Source: Clusia tigrina (lineage: Eukaryota; Arthropoda; Insecta; Diptera; Clusiidae). From it: a stretch of DNA of 64,000 nucleotides. The translations under genes were made by a program, and so were the position numbers. Positions 38,813-52,076 of the stretch are shown here, piece after piece. Where the stretch lies: positions 13,288,001-13,352,000 of the forward strand of contig OV050033.1 in the NCBI GenBank assembly GCA_920105625.2, given 5' to 3'. The notes under the pieces were generated by a model. That model did not search any database. It saw only the letters and a list, made by a program, of their open reading frames with translations, and was not told the origin of the DNA. Positions within the stretch are counted from its first letter, which is position 1. The number at the start of each line of letters is the position of its first letter.

Positions 38813-39013
38813 TGTGGGCAAAGATAGCAGTGGCAGAGGCGGCCACAGCAACGGCAGCAGCAGCAGCAGCGCAGCTAGGTGGGAGCTTGTAAGTCGGCTT
38901 GGTGGGTGTAGCTGTGGGCGTACAGGGAAAACTCGTTCACTTAATACCCCGTCATGACATGGCAAGGCGTGCGCTGCGGCGAGGTGCCCAGCTCGCCGTG
39001 CGGTGTGGCACAC
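38813..39013 (-). CDS. Doubtful minus-strand exon with a signal-peptide-like Leu run
   Basis: The minus strand is open from an ATG at 39013 to a consensus donor G|GTAAGT at about 38812. The last ~25 residues before it are hydrophobic (SHLAALLLLLPLLWPP and onward), like a secretion signal placed just before a first intron. However, the Leu run is a (CTG)n tract that gives Ala and Ser/Cys runs in other frames, the ATG lies about 40 codons before the hydrophobic stretch, and no downstream partner exon is recognised. Listed as a possibility only. Confidence 0.15.
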
Positions 39014-41394
39014 GGTGGGGCCTGCTCCGTTTGTGTGCCCGATCGTTGGGTCACGTTTTTCTTTTGTATAAAGTTCTACACGTACTTGATATGTTCCTCC
39101 CGTATAGAGAGCGTATAATAAATCTACTTTTTGCTGAAAAAGTTGAAAAACTACCGGAAGTCGTACAAAAATAAAAACAGAACAAAAAACAAACCAAAAA
39201 AAAAAAACAAAAGTGAAATGGAGAAAAAAAGTAGTGGAAACGAAAGAAAATGTGCGGATGAAATAAAAAACCTTTTCATATATTGTAAAGCTGATAGAAA
39301 GCTGAGAAAATCCGTATTAAAACTGCTGAAAAAAGAACTGCGGGAGTTGGGAGCAGTTGCACGTGTTAGCTGAGGGGTGCATCGGGGGCCCCACACATTC
39401 TTGCTGGTTTCTTTTTTTTGTTGTTTTTAATTTTTCCTACCAATCGATTTCTGGTCAGCAAAATGTGAGCTGATTGCGATTACAATTGTGAGTAGGTACT
39501 GGAGAGTTGGAAGGCTGGAGCTGGTTGGTAGGGGGCTTTTCGAGGTGCGAGCAAATCCATACGTAGCGGCAGGAGGAGCGCTCGGGTTAACACAGAAATG
39601 ACCAGACAATTTTTTAGAATTCTTTTTCCACCTTTTGTTGAGTGAGTTGTGGAAATTCTTTCGCCTTTTTTTGTTTGTTAATCTAATGCAATTTTATTGC
39701 ATATTTGCGAAAAGAAGTGATTTTTAAAACCTATCTCTATCCTAAGTATGCATGATTACACACTCAACTCTATTGTCTATTAGGACATTATCACTCACAT
39801 TGATATATTCACTCTGCCAGCACCAACAAACCAAGAGGTCTCGCTAGACCCCTGGGATTTAGAAAGCAGAAAGCACCACAAAAGCAATAGGAGTTGGTCA
39901 AAATCAAGGTACTAATTAATAATTAAGGAGTGCAGCTTGTCCTGTAGCTGAGACGGGACGTTCAGATGGACAGTTCATAATTATTAAATTGGTGGAATAT
40001 TCTAAAAGTTGATACTATGGCGGAAAAATCTTACGATATTTGGTTTTTATTGATTCTCTTGTGTACATCGGAGTGTGTAATTGCGTTTTCTGAAGTTTTA
40101 GGCTGCTACGAAAATTAGTTTATTCCTCAAAGTTCTCATGACTGGATTAGAATAATTGATACAATGTATTTGTGATCATTTCGTAATTCAATTTAATAGC
40201 AATACATTGAAGAAATGGCTAATAAAAGTTGAATATATAACAATAGTTTCACTAGTTTAACTGTTCCTCGTTCAGTTTTTAGTTCTTTCACTGCTGCTTT
40301 CAATTCATCACAGACCTCCGTTATTTTACGTTTTTCCCCTTTAATAGCTAGATGCTGCTTTCCATAATATTCTCTTATATTCGAGAGGGTTGACCATTAG
40401 TACAAAGGACATAATATCATCGATTATGTCTCGTATTATCAAGCATCTCGGAAATCCACCAATAATCCCTTCGCGAATGTGAAGTTTATTTAATCACTCA
40501 GCCGGATAGGCAGATCCCACAGTTTCCGAAAAAGCTGCCTAAGCATATAATAAACTGACCTACAATTATTAATAATCGATAAAAAATTCTCACTACACCG
40601 AAATCTAAACAAGATTGCGTCCCCACAAAGCCGGATTAGATACACAATAAACATATCTTCTTTAAACTTTAAAGATCTGAAGAGTGAAGATGGCTTGAAG
40701 ATCTCTCACTTAATCTCAAGTTCGTTAATTGCCGTTATTAGCTCCATTTGATTTATAAGAAAAAAAAATTCCGAATTCGTCCTCGAAAAGGAAAGAAAGT
40801 TCTTATGTGTTTCTGTTGATGAAAAGCTGACTTGGAGAATGTCAATATTAATGATAATGATGGAGAAGAATACAGTTATGACAAAATATTCCCTATTTCC
40901 ATTGCGTTCTAATACAAAGGCGATTTTTTGTTTCATTGTTCCGATAAAACTTAATATAGTATTGGTTGCAATTTGACATTTATATTCCACATACTCCTAC
41001 TTTGGCAAACTATCAAGAAATGTGTCACTTTGGTGAAACTCAACCAAGTCGGGGAAATATTTTAAAATGTATTCGTATTTTCCAAACTTATACACCACGA
41101 TGTTAGTTTTATGATTCACATAATCAGGCAAAGAATCATCGCTAGATTCTCCAACTACAAACAATTTTTAACATGATACGACACCAAAAATAAGATGTTG
41201 GAAGAAAGTTTTAATACTCGTGGAATAATATTGGTGTTACTGAAACAACATTGGAATTATTCTACGTCGATTGGAGCAACTTGAACTGTGTCTCTTTACT
41301 ATGTGGAAGAGTTTGTGAAAACGTCCGGATCGAGAACTGAAGCTACAAGACCATCGTTTGCGTCGATTATCGGAATCGACTTCGAAACTTATTT

Positions 41395-41490
41395 ATAGAA
41401 AAATATGATTTCTTCATTGCAAAAATTTTCTTCAGTGATGAGACACATATTTGGTTTACCGGATTCTACATATGGAATGAAATAAATACT
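41395..41490 (+). pseudogene. Relic of a mariner/Tc1-type transposase
   Basis: From 41407 the plus strand reads DFFIAKIFFSDETHIWFTGF in one frame. This matches the catalytic-region block of insect mariner/Tc1 (IS630-like) transposases, where a conserved motif of the type FSDEAHF contains the second catalytic Asp. The frame has stops a short way upstream, and I could not follow a full transposase or terminal inverted repeats, so this is an old broken fragment. Related but unreadable DNA may extend to about 41.2 and 41.7 kb. Confidence 0.45.
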
Positions 41491-41499
41491 AATGCTGTC

Positions 41500-44400
41500 T
41501 TGTGACTTGTACTGTCTTACCCATCCAAGGAGCTAACCAACATTGACCACCGGGGTGTTGATATTTTCAGTTCACTTCAACTTATAGAAATTTACTAGAA
41601 TACTTAAGGGAAAGAATTCGACCCTTGGTTGTACCTCATCTGTCATGTTAATTCGCTCGGCATTTACCTGGAGTGCTTAAAAGCTTCCATCGTAATCCTA
41701 TAATATATAATTGAATACCTGTTATTATTCTCGAGTTCCTCAACCATCTCATTGTACGACGTACACGCTTCTCTTGTGATTTTTCTTCCACATCTTTATT
41801 GGCACTTCCAGTGTTTCTGAACTATCCTCATCTTCTTGAACTTTCTACATGCTCTTCATATGTGGATTTTCTTCTACATCTTCATTGACACTTCTAAAAC
41901 ACTTTTTTAATTAATTTTCATCATTTTTTTTGCAACAAATAAACAACTTCCTCATCAGAAATAGCATTCTTCATCCTCGAAACTCCACTCATCATCTCTT
42001 TCATCTTCGTCATTATCATCATTATTATCATAGTCGACATCATTCACCGTAATCATCGTCAGCTTTTCCAGCATCTTCCGCTTGCAGAGCTTCTTAAGTG
42101 CTCCTTCTGAATGTACTCCTCACTTTTTGGCATTTATTTACACAGTCAGCAACATGAAATTATGTCCTTTATGTGGAAATTTTAATTTCAAATTCAAATT
42201 TGAAACGAATATTTTATCATGATGTAGACTCACTTCTCAGGGTTCACTCGTATCTCTGCACAACTGGTGACACACTTGAAACACAACCCAAACCAAACCA
42301 AGCCAACCTAACCCAACCCTTTTTGCCTGAGTGTCGCTTCTGTTGGTATGGCGTGGCATTGCTCCTTTGCCGGGTACTACCAGAAGACTTTGCTCATTTC
42401 CCAGCAAATTTTCTTAATTTTCACTTTTTTCATGAAGACACTCGTAAATACATTTGTGTGGAGCAGCAAAGCGAGCGGCTCCAAAACCGCTTCTGTGCGC
42501 TTCGCCAGATTTGACACCTTTTTAGCATTTTCCTTGCATATCCGCACTTGTATACATATACATCGTATATAAATCCAGCAGACATTTTTTGGGTTATGCC
42601 AAAATTATATTAAAAGGAGGAGAGAAAGTGGTAGCATGACTTCCTTGACAGCAGCAGAGGCAGTGAGGAGCAGGATTAGAAGTGAGAGTTGGAGTGAGAG
42701 CTGTGGCTGAATTAAGAGTCGTGTTGGTATAAGTAAACGAACGATTGAATGAATGAGTGAGGAATGAATACGGAAGTGTCTGTCTGCGTGTGCACTTCTT
42801 GAAGAAGACGAAGACAGCTCGCAGCTTGACGAAAAATGTCATTATGGCATGTAAAAAGTTTGGTTATGGTCGGTGGTTGGGTGGATAAGTAAGTTCCTGC
42901 TGTCTCTGCTCTCCCGCTTGAACAAATAAATTCTTTGCTGGTAGCTTTATAATGACTTTGACAGTGGCAAACAGTTTTAAATATTATCATCAACGCCATC
43001 TTGAAGGAGGCACGCTGCGAAAAGGTTGAAATTAAATTTTAACTCTTTTTGTGGGTGGGGTGTGGTACTGTGTACAATAAAGCCGATTATTAAATTAAAG
43101 TGTGAGAGATGGAAAGAGGGTGAATACTCACTTATAGTTGGGAGTGATAGAAAAAGGTAAATGTAATATGCGAAGATTTATCATTTTAAAGTTAAATAAG
43201 AATGAATGATACAGGGTACAATTAGTGCCAGAAGCTTTTAAGTGCCAGGATTTAGTTTAATGGAGTAAAACTAGGCGAATGTATCGTTCAGCAATGACAG
43301 CGGTATATCCTGAAAGTATAATTACTCTAATGAGACATGATCTATGATTATGTGCAATATGATTCTTTAACAATAGAGACCTGCAGAGAATAGAATAACA
43401 GTATTGGCGACGTATGTAAATATGCACCTATAAATCATGCAAAAGTTATCCATAATTATAAGGAATTACTATCGAATGTGTGCAGCATACTTTCAGGAGC
43501 AGCATACTTAATAATCAATTGGTGTAACCTGAAGTTGTGGGTAAATTGATTCTGACCACCACCATAAATAAAAGTCATTTGGATGTTTGGGTATCACCCC
43601 TGGATCTATGTAAGCATCAGGTCGCTACACTTAGGTTAATGTTCCCAACGTAACTTCATCACCCTGTGTCAAAGTCAACTGTAATTGCTGTTGTTGTTCA
43701 TCAAAAGTAAAAGTTTTAACTCTCAACATAGAAAGTTGTTGTCCAACTCAACCAAAACACTTGCTGGGACAAATTCATCAAAAACTTCATCAAAAATTCA
43801 CTCAAACATGCTGCTGCGTAGAAAAAGGAGTGCCTACGAAAATAAGGAAGAGAATCGGAATGGAATTTTTAGATTTTTTGAAAGTGTATTTTTGCCACAT
43901 CACACATGTTTCAAATGTAAATATGAGTATAATGGCATCCCCGGGGATGATGACACTCTTCAAAAGTTGCATGGGCCGTACAAGAAAAAAGTTAGAAGTG
44001 TGTCCAACTTTTTATTTGCCCACACGCTATGCGGGAAAAAATTGGGTTTGCTAAAACTAAAAAATAAAGAAAGTTGGAAGATAGTTCAGGCAACAGTGCG
44101 GGCATAACCTCCGGCAAAGTCACCCCACAGGCACAAACTGTTGGGCCGTAATGCCAGTGGCAGCGGCCACTTCAGCAGTGGAATTACGTAGACTTTACTG
44201 GAGCATCAGGAGAATTAAATTGATTTTCAGCCGGACTCGTGTTGGATCCCAGAGCACTCACTCTGTTAGCCTTTCCTTTCCATTCCTTACGATTCCATTC
44301 GGTACATTCTGGGGCCGCTTACCAACACTTCACAAAGTTTTGCCTCGTCTTCCGCTGTGTGCTGCATATTAAATTCATTGTCAGTTTTAGCCCCAAACTT

Positions 44401-47400
44401 TTGAATGTCTTTTATTGACTAGTTTCGAGTTGTTAATTTTTGAAAATTTTGTCATATGTACTCCGAGCAATGTCCTCCTTGTGCAGAGTCTCCACACGTA
44501 CATGTACGTACATGTATGTCCTTTGGTCAAGTGTCCTGCCTCTATTTGTAATGTCCTCTCTTTATGTTTGTGTGCTTGTAAACGGCAAATATAAATTTTT
44601 CATAAAACTGCCCGGTCATTTCAGATTGCAATTTATTGTGCAAATGTTTTCCGTTGCCTTCAACGTCGTTGCGTTGTCGTCGTCGTCGTCGTCGAGCCCA
44701 TTGAAGCGTTTGAGGGATACTTTTGCTGTACTCATGCTCGTACTTGGGAAAATGAAATGCTTTCGGGTTATGGCAGGAGTTGTGGTGACTCCTTTAAGGT
44801 ATTATTCGTATCAATCTCGAGCAAGTGGAGTGGTGAGGTTGCCATATTTCAGTATATTTTATTTTAGTCTATCATTCGGAAGGCCAAATTGTTGTTCACA
44901 AGCAGCCGGATTCTGAATAAAATTCTATCGAGGATTTATCTCATTTGCTTTGGTTACTATATATGAATATTTTTGAACCGAAGTGAATCCAGAAGTTGCT
45001 TGAAAAGCTGAGCAGAGATTTAGCAACAATTCACTCTTCTGGTGGATCTTCCAGATGTCGAAAGGGAGATACTGATCAGTCAAACCAGGACATCTAATTG
45101 TACACAAGAAATACGTATTGGGAGTAAGTTGGTGGATCGTGTCAAAATTGCTTTTTCCTGATTGCTGTTTTGTTCCTTTTAAGACCCTCATAATTGCAAA
45201 GTAACAAATTATTCCTTGATAACAGTATAAAACGTAAAACAGACTTTTCTCAGTTTGGATTTAATCGATCTTAGAAGGCACCATATGCTTACTCTGCCCT
45301 GATGAAATTCTATAATCTTTACTGATAGCCAAGTTAGCCATTTAAAGCCTTGACGATAGATGATTCGATGTCGGAGCAGATTTTCAACACCAAAAACTCT
45401 TTGAGAACCATTTTATAATTGTAAGGAATTCCTTTTGGATTCCATAAAATCTCAGGTACTGAAATTCGTGTCGTACTCGAGAGTAAGGCAAGTCCTTTAA
45501 ATGAAGTAACTAAAGATACCGGTTTATTATTTAGAGTGTTGAATAATTGATTAGAAAGATTGGGCGAACGTGAGCAATTTGGAATCTGGAATGAAAGAGA
45601 CCGAACTAGTAAGGAGCCCTCAATTTCAGTCGGTCTTGTAGCAGCCTTTGTTGCTTCTGCACAGCTGATGTGGTCTTGTAGGCGTTAAATAAAGTCTTAC
45701 TAGGTAGAGATTTCGTTAATGTAGTGTTAGTTCCTATAGCCTTACACCAGATACTGCCGCTCTAACCTTCTCTATATCCACATGACAACATGAGTGTACT
45801 TTTATTTGTAACTCTCTAAATCCCATTAGCTCTCATGTGGGTTGATGTGTTGTTTTTAAGTAATATATTAAAGAGTGCCTCTCTGAAAGTAGAACTATTC
45901 GCTCTCCCTGCCATACCATGAAAACGCTGGCAACCCTACACTTTTCAATTTCCCATGTCGTATGATTTTATTAGAAATAGGTACATTTACCTTTTTGTCA
46001 CTGTGTGCCCATCATATTGCGGCATACAAAAAGCTCAACGCACCTCCCCAGCCCACCACCCTGCTCAGACTCAAAGGGCTCGCTACCCATATACTACCTA
46101 CCGTCTATACTAAATAAGCTAACATAAGCGAAAGGACATTTACATGACATGACAATAACTTTGACTTGACCATTCGACCGTTGCTCATATCTTGTTATGT
46201 GAATGGTACAATAGGAACAACAACACAAACAACAACTAAACTCACACATGCACAAATACTCACTCACACGCAAGAAGAACTTTTATAGAAACACACGTGT
46301 ACTTTTGCAGAGTCGCCTGTTTGTGTGGTGATTACGCTACAAAAAGTGGATACTCCTGCTTGATATGTGTGTGTGCACGTGTATTTTTATGAGTGTGCAT
46401 TTGTATGCGTACGTTTGATATATACTTTTTCCTATTTTATGCAGCAGATAGACAAAGGGAAATATTTATGCGATATGGTTGCGTTCGGATTTGCTGTGAC
46501 CGACCAAAGTAATGGCCAAGTAAAGAATGTGAGAGCACTGTTAAGTGACCAAGCGGCAGTTCTGGTCGCAATGGATTCTAGTTTTTGTTGGTGTTGCTGT
46601 TGTTGTTGCAGATGTTGTTACAATTTGTCTGTGGATAGGGTCAATTCTGCATTTACGCCATTAATATTTAATAATATGAATTGTCGAGCAGCAATGTTAG
46701 AAATCCTGTGTTGTGCTTTGCCCATTTTACGTACGAAGCATTTTGTTTTGCCTGTCATTGGGGCTCTGATTTTATTTGCTTATAGGAAATTGAATTGGGA
46801 ATAATTTATTCAGTTATGTAGTTGACGTTGTTTTTGTTGTTACAGAGTAAAAGCATAGAAGTACTTAGGTACATGTAAAATTTTTTCAATGAATTTTTAA
46901 TAGAGTCGCTTTGAAATCATACTGAAAAGCCATTTAATATGATTCAATTAATTTTAACAAATGTTAGTTTAAAACTGAACTAAGCTCAAACGCATTTATT
47001 GCAGGTGGAAATGCTTGCATTCGATTTTGAATGCAATTCTGAACTATTCAGATTTGTTTTCCATCATAAAAGTAATTAGGACCTTAGTTCTGATAAATTA
47101 CATTATTAGTTCGAATCGTTGGATTGCTCCTAGTAAAAGTAATAACAAAATCCTTCTTTGGAAGAAGCTTCTTTTAATTGCAATTTTCTTAAACAATAAT
47201 TTCACAAGTCCCTTCTTTATTCATCATTTAATTCGCACAATTACATTATACCTAAAAGCGTAGTTCGATAAATGAATCGATGATGCTAGGATCTAAGACC
47301 GAGGGTCTAACGAGATTTCACACTTCTTTACAGGTCTCATACCAGGGTTCCAGATAATTTGAAATTTGTTCGCATTTAAATTCGTGAGGGAAATGAGAGA

Positions 47401-48600
47401 AGCGTATTATACATTACTTGTATGAGAGAAAGAGACATTAGTCAGGCATCGGGCAACCAAGAGCAATAGCAGATCATTTCGAATATATTGTATGTAAACA
47501 TTTTGAAGGTTTATTCATTTTTAGTCATGAACGACGAAAAGCTTCTTCATCGAAGTTGTATATTTAGAAACACGGCTAACACAGTATACAAAGTTAGCAT
47601 TATTTGATGTGATTTGATAAAAACTTATGTTTGATTTTTTGGATATTTGATCTACGATCAGTTCCTTTTATATGGAATACCCATCATGAGTTCAATAAAA
47701 TGTATTTATGGGAATTATGAAGTCGATATTAAAAATTCTAGAAAATCCTTCACATTTGTCCGTTGGACAGTTTTGTAATGATCAGTTTCTTTTGCTTACT
47801 TGTATCATGAAAATAGTTCTTCTCCACTTTTCAATTTTATTAAATTTTATTTTGTTTGTTATAAAGCCTGTTTAAGTAGTCCCCTTGCCTTCTGTTGTTG
47901 TTTTTAACTATGCAATTCCCTTTGCAATTGTTCAAAGTGACCTTCTTTGATAATATCACAACACACTCACCCACACTCATGCCCGCACACACTCAGTACA
48001 AATGCGCAATTATCTGCCGCCAATTTAAATAATTCGTTGTAACCATTAAATTAGATTACGCGCTGTAAAGTAGAAAAAAACAGCATTAACTTTGTTACCA
48101 AATTCTCTACGATTGCTAATATTTTATGCCTGCACCCCAAATACAACTGCACACATCCGCAAACACATGCATATGTACTGATATGTTCATGTCCGTATCC
48201 CCACCGGTTTAGGGAGCTTTATCAGCGAAAAATTACGTTTTACATTTACAACGCACTCACGAACCAACGCAAACAAAAACAGAGATACGAAAAAAAAGAA
48301 ACAAATACTTTTGCTAGCCATTGGATACAAGTTTTCCCCGTGCTCACACACATGCACTAGCTCAAACACACACGCAAACACACACACCCACATCAACTCA
48401 CTCTAACTCACGCTCCCATGCACGCAAACGAAATTTTCAAATCTAAAATCTAAATTCAAAACTATAGTAAAAGCTTTACATGCAAATATTATGCATTATA
48501 AATGTGAGTACTTAACTGCACATACACAAACAAAAACAGAAGCGCATGCACACACACATACGTACATTCCCATTTGCCAAAGCTCCATCCCAGTGGGAAA
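41500..48600. other. Gene-poor interval; no supported coding region
   Basis: AT-rich DNA with scattered TG/AC tracts. The frame at 43685-44107 starts at TTG; its first ATG gives about 99 codons with Lys/Asn-rich composition, no domain and no bias. A 75-bp segment at 46445-46519 is bounded by TTTTATGCAG and CAA|GTAAAG and is open in phase 0 (QIDKGKYLCDMVAFGFAVTD and five more residues); it could be a small exon but stands alone. Confidence 0.25.
44676..44694. repeat. (GTC)n trinucleotide tract
   Basis: About six GTC units in a row following CAACGTCGTTGCG. No coding context. Confidence 0.8.
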
Positions 48601-48659
48601 AGTCATACTATGCAGCATTCATTTCTCAATCAATAGAGAGAATAATGGAGTGCAAACCC

Positions 48660-49260
48660 GTTACATTTCTTCATTAATTTGCATGGATTGCGAGAAAAGG
48701 AGGCCTTGCGTTTTCACCTCTCGATCACACTGCTTCTACCAACCCATCAAATATATCAAACGGTTTGCTCTAAGCACTTAGTTTACATGTCTTTCTGATC
48801 TTGTACTTTCTTTGAGAAAATACGGTATTCACAGCTCGTTTTTTCCCTCATTGATTTTACGATGGATTGCGAGAATTGCAAGCCTTGCGGCTTCACTTAT
48901 TTTGAACCTCTCATTCAGATATAACTCTCGTCCCTCAGATAAGGCTTTGCGTTTTATCACCACAAAATAAGACCCCACTCTATATATAAAATCCGGTTTG
49001 CTGTAAATAGTTAGTTTAAATGTTATTCTAAACTTATACTTTCTTTAAGAGCAAATAACTAATATACAGCTCGCTGGTTCTTTTGATTATTTCTTATTTG
49101 AAGTAAGGGAAAAAAATGCCTTTGAAAAATATTCATTCAGATATTTCAGTAGCTGTTTTGCTACTTCAAAGCAAACCCCACCACAGCTAAAAACCGGTTT
49201 GTGCCTAGTTTAAACTTTCATCTGAATCTCCCTTCCTTATTTTATCAATTCACTCTGTCA
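48660..49260. repeat. Diverged tandem duplication, about 180-230 bp units
   Basis: Landmarks recur in the same order. ATGGATTGCGAGAA occurs at about 48682 and 48862, GCCTTGCG shortly after each, and CGGTTTG at about 48760, 48993 and 49193. Each CGGTTTG is followed by a TAGTTTA-type word, and the first two also by a TACTTTCTTT(G/A)AGA word. Two full units and part of a third are visible, with insertions and deletions that vary the spacing. Confidence 0.55.
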
Positions 49261-49532
49261 AAATGAAGTAACTTTTTATCATATGCATTCTCAAGAAATG
49301 CTTTTAGAATGTCTTTAAAAAAATACATACGGTCCTTTCCATTTTCCTACTGGGATGCCCATGTAATGTTACTATAAAGTACTGTACTGGCGGCAAAGTA
49401 GCAAAGTGCGTTTTAATACATACTCGTATTATGTTGTTGTTGTTTCTGTTGTTGGTTTTGTTGCTTTGCGATTGTAAAATTTGTATATTTTGGTTGGTCA
49501 AAAACTCACTAAAAATACCGTTTACGTTTTAG

Positions 49533-49777
49533 CCAATGCAGACATAACAACACAGCACAACTCAGCAGCACAACAGAACGACAACAACAACATCCGCAAA
49601 CACCCTACATTCGAGAACCTCGTAGTTGACCCTGCTGCTGCTGCTGGTGGTGGTGGTGGAGGTGGTGGTGTTGGCGTTGGTATGGGAATTTGTTACAAAG
49701 GTAACAACATTTTTAGTGAAAACGATTTAGAATTGTGCTCTGCAGATACGCTCGCACAAAAATACTCGTACAACCAA
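49533..49777 (+). CDS. Candidate internal exon of an unidentified gene (Asn/Gly-rich)
   Basis: A pyrimidine-rich acceptor (CGTTTTAG, AG at 49531-49532) and a donor CAA|GTAAGC (49778) enclose 245 bp open in one frame: two bases completing a codon and 81 full codons. The product begins NADITTQHNSAAQQNDNNN, continues IRKHPTFENLVVDP, then an Ala4-Gly8 run, then GICYKGNNIFSENDLELCSA and DTLAQKYSYNQ. The non-repetitive part has a normal mixed composition and could belong to a cytoplasmic or linker region. No flanking exon is recognised, so the gene, its strand-mates and function are unknown. The exon could be alternative. Confidence 0.35.
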
Positions 49778-50063
49778 GTAAGCAAATTTCGAGTTAAATG
49801 CAACCGACCAACGTTAAAATCCCTTTTGCGAATGTGTAACGAGCCAAAATTACGTATTCAATAACGAATAATGAAATTTTTTCGATTGCTGAGTGCTCGT
49901 AAAGTGGACATGGGCTACGAGATTAGAAGGAATAATATATGAATTGTTTAGTGTGTTTTTATGTGTTTTGTGTTTGTGTGTGTGGCCGAGTGTGTGTGTG
50001 TGAGTGCGTAATGAGTACGCTTGTATCCGAAAGTAAGTTTGCTTATACGGTTGATCGGGGGCA

Positions 50064-50067
50064 TTAA

Positions 50068-50121
<54 letters not shown>

Positions 50122-50225
50122 TAGCAACTAAGGCCTTCGACTCGAAGAGAAAAATATTTGGAAAGAAGCATTTTTTGAGACTAAGTCCAGGGCAGGATTC
50201 GACCCCGCGACCCCCAAGAATGAAC
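50064..50225 (-). mobile_element. tRNA-derived SINE copy with (ATT)n tail, 5'-truncated
   Basis: Read on the minus strand, a degenerate B box (GGTCGAATCCTGCCC) is followed by the shared body and then a long (AAT)n tail, seen on the plus strand as (ATT)n at 50066-50120. The plus-strand words CTAGCAACTAAGGCCTTCGA, GAAAGAAGCA and CAGGATTCGACC match the 59.6 kb copy. The A-box part is missing or diverged. Confidence 0.6.
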
Positions 50226-52076
50226 TTGAACCAAATTTATATTACAATCTAAATTAATTTGTATATCACAAATAGGGAGTCTAGCGAAGATAATTTTATA
50301 AGAGTTCTAGAGATTTGCTGGTATGGGAGATATACATGTTCTTTGTCAGATATCACCCATTTTATGCATACATATCAATAAAATGTATGCCACACATTCT
50401 CAATGTGAAGTAAAATTTGCGCTGAAAATATAATCATCTAGATCGGCGCCACGTTTACTGACTGTTCACCACGAAAAAGGTATAGGACGACTTCAAAACA
50501 CTGTCTGGATGCTTTTCAGCAACTTGGTTGATTCTTATGGAACTGTTGATGAGTTCCGAGTCTATTACTGAGTATAGAATATAAAAGATAGTACAGCCAA
50601 CAGAGTGGATGTCTCTTAACGAACTTGCTCCAAATAATGTCAGCACGATTCAATTGACCGCATTGGTATATAGGGTAATTTCTCGGAAATCTGAAGAAAT
50701 AATCTTCATTGGATCTTTGAAGAAGGAAATGAGAATCAAATTGCATTACTATGGTGATATATTGTCGTCGATTTGACTCTGAATTGTACAGAATACTACA
50801 TTAATAGGACACTGGCCCAGAAAATGTAAAGTGAGTGTGGAAGATGGTTTTAGACATAGACAGATTTTTCAAGGAAAAAATGGTTCTTTCAAAGCGAAGT
50901 ATTAATTGTATATCCTAAGATATCCGGTACTCTTCTGTAAAGTAAGATAATGAAATTACTAATGGGGATGTAGGTCAGTAATATACGACGTACACGGCTG
51001 AAATTGAAGCAAACAAAAGTGACCAGTGGATGTGGTTCGATTGGAAACATAACACAGGATATATTGGGAACTATAGTGGGAAGCATAGTTCGAAAGGTTC
51101 CACCGAGTAAATACAGATAAAGTTACTTCTCATATTCTGATGCGCAATACCATGCTTTAAACTTAGTTTGTGTTCGGCATAAATAAAAGTGAGAATCAAA
51201 TACAAGAATAAGTTATCTCCATACAGATCCTTTCCATGAGCCTGCCAATTGGCTGCTACTTTTCTATCTTACATATTTAACCTAATCCTATTAATAAATG
51301 TATTTCTAGAAATCGACAGGAATGCGCTTCAATGATTAGGAGGACACTTTTTACAAATCAGTCAATAATAAATAAAAAATAAGCAACTGTAGTCACTTTC
51401 CTCTAAGATATATGAGCGATATGTCAACATCTTTAAGCGTTTCAAAAAATATATTTTTTAGACTCTTCAACATCTGATGATTTGTGTCTTTTACATCGGG
51501 AGCATATTTTCTTGTTGGAAAACCGAATCAATTCATCAGAGTGCCAACCATAAATTATGAGTTTTTGAGTGAATGTGGAAGCACTTCGTAATGAGCTTCA
51601 AACAATTTCTTTTAATTTTAAGTTTTAAGATTCCTTTAAGAATTAATCTTAAAATCAAGTCGGTAAAGCACAATGATACCATTCTAATATCGTCCAGATG
51701 GTTTATAGAATTAATCAATACAAATTCCAGAAAACTGAAGGCCTTCCTGATCTTTCTGGCTGATGGAACAGTTTTTGCTTTCTTTGTAGCACATTTGCTC
51801 AGAGAATATTTGGCTTCCTCTTTCATTTGTCATGCTTAGCACTGTAATCATGTTTCATTAACGTTTCTGAATTGTTATGGAAACTCGCTTGGATGGCGTC
51901 TGTACGCATATTCAAAATTGAGATACGAGTACGGAAACTGTGATTAAAGTATTATTTTTATATTATTTTTATTATATACTCGTATGTCTGTAGGGCTGAA
52001 AACCTCATTAGTTGGTGCCTAAATCATTAGTTTTTATATAAAATTTATTTTATAAATAAACTGTTAACAATAATAT

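Larger units (their letters stand above)
33400..41390. other. Gene-poor interval with several unassigned GC-richer patches
   Basis: No gene could be confirmed. Patches at 33.45-33.61, 37.1-37.8 and 38.8-39.1 kb have higher GC and splice-like sites on one or both strands, but no family motif and no consistent frame across sites. The first has AAG|GTACGT (33580) and GAG|GTAAGC (33607) on the plus strand. Between them lies AT-rich DNA with AC/TG and poly-purine runs. Confidence 0.3.

Noticed and set aside
43685..44107. 140-codon Lys/Asn-rich frame
   Set aside because: It begins with TTG; from the first ATG it is about 99 codons, with no family resemblance and no splice or codon-bias support.
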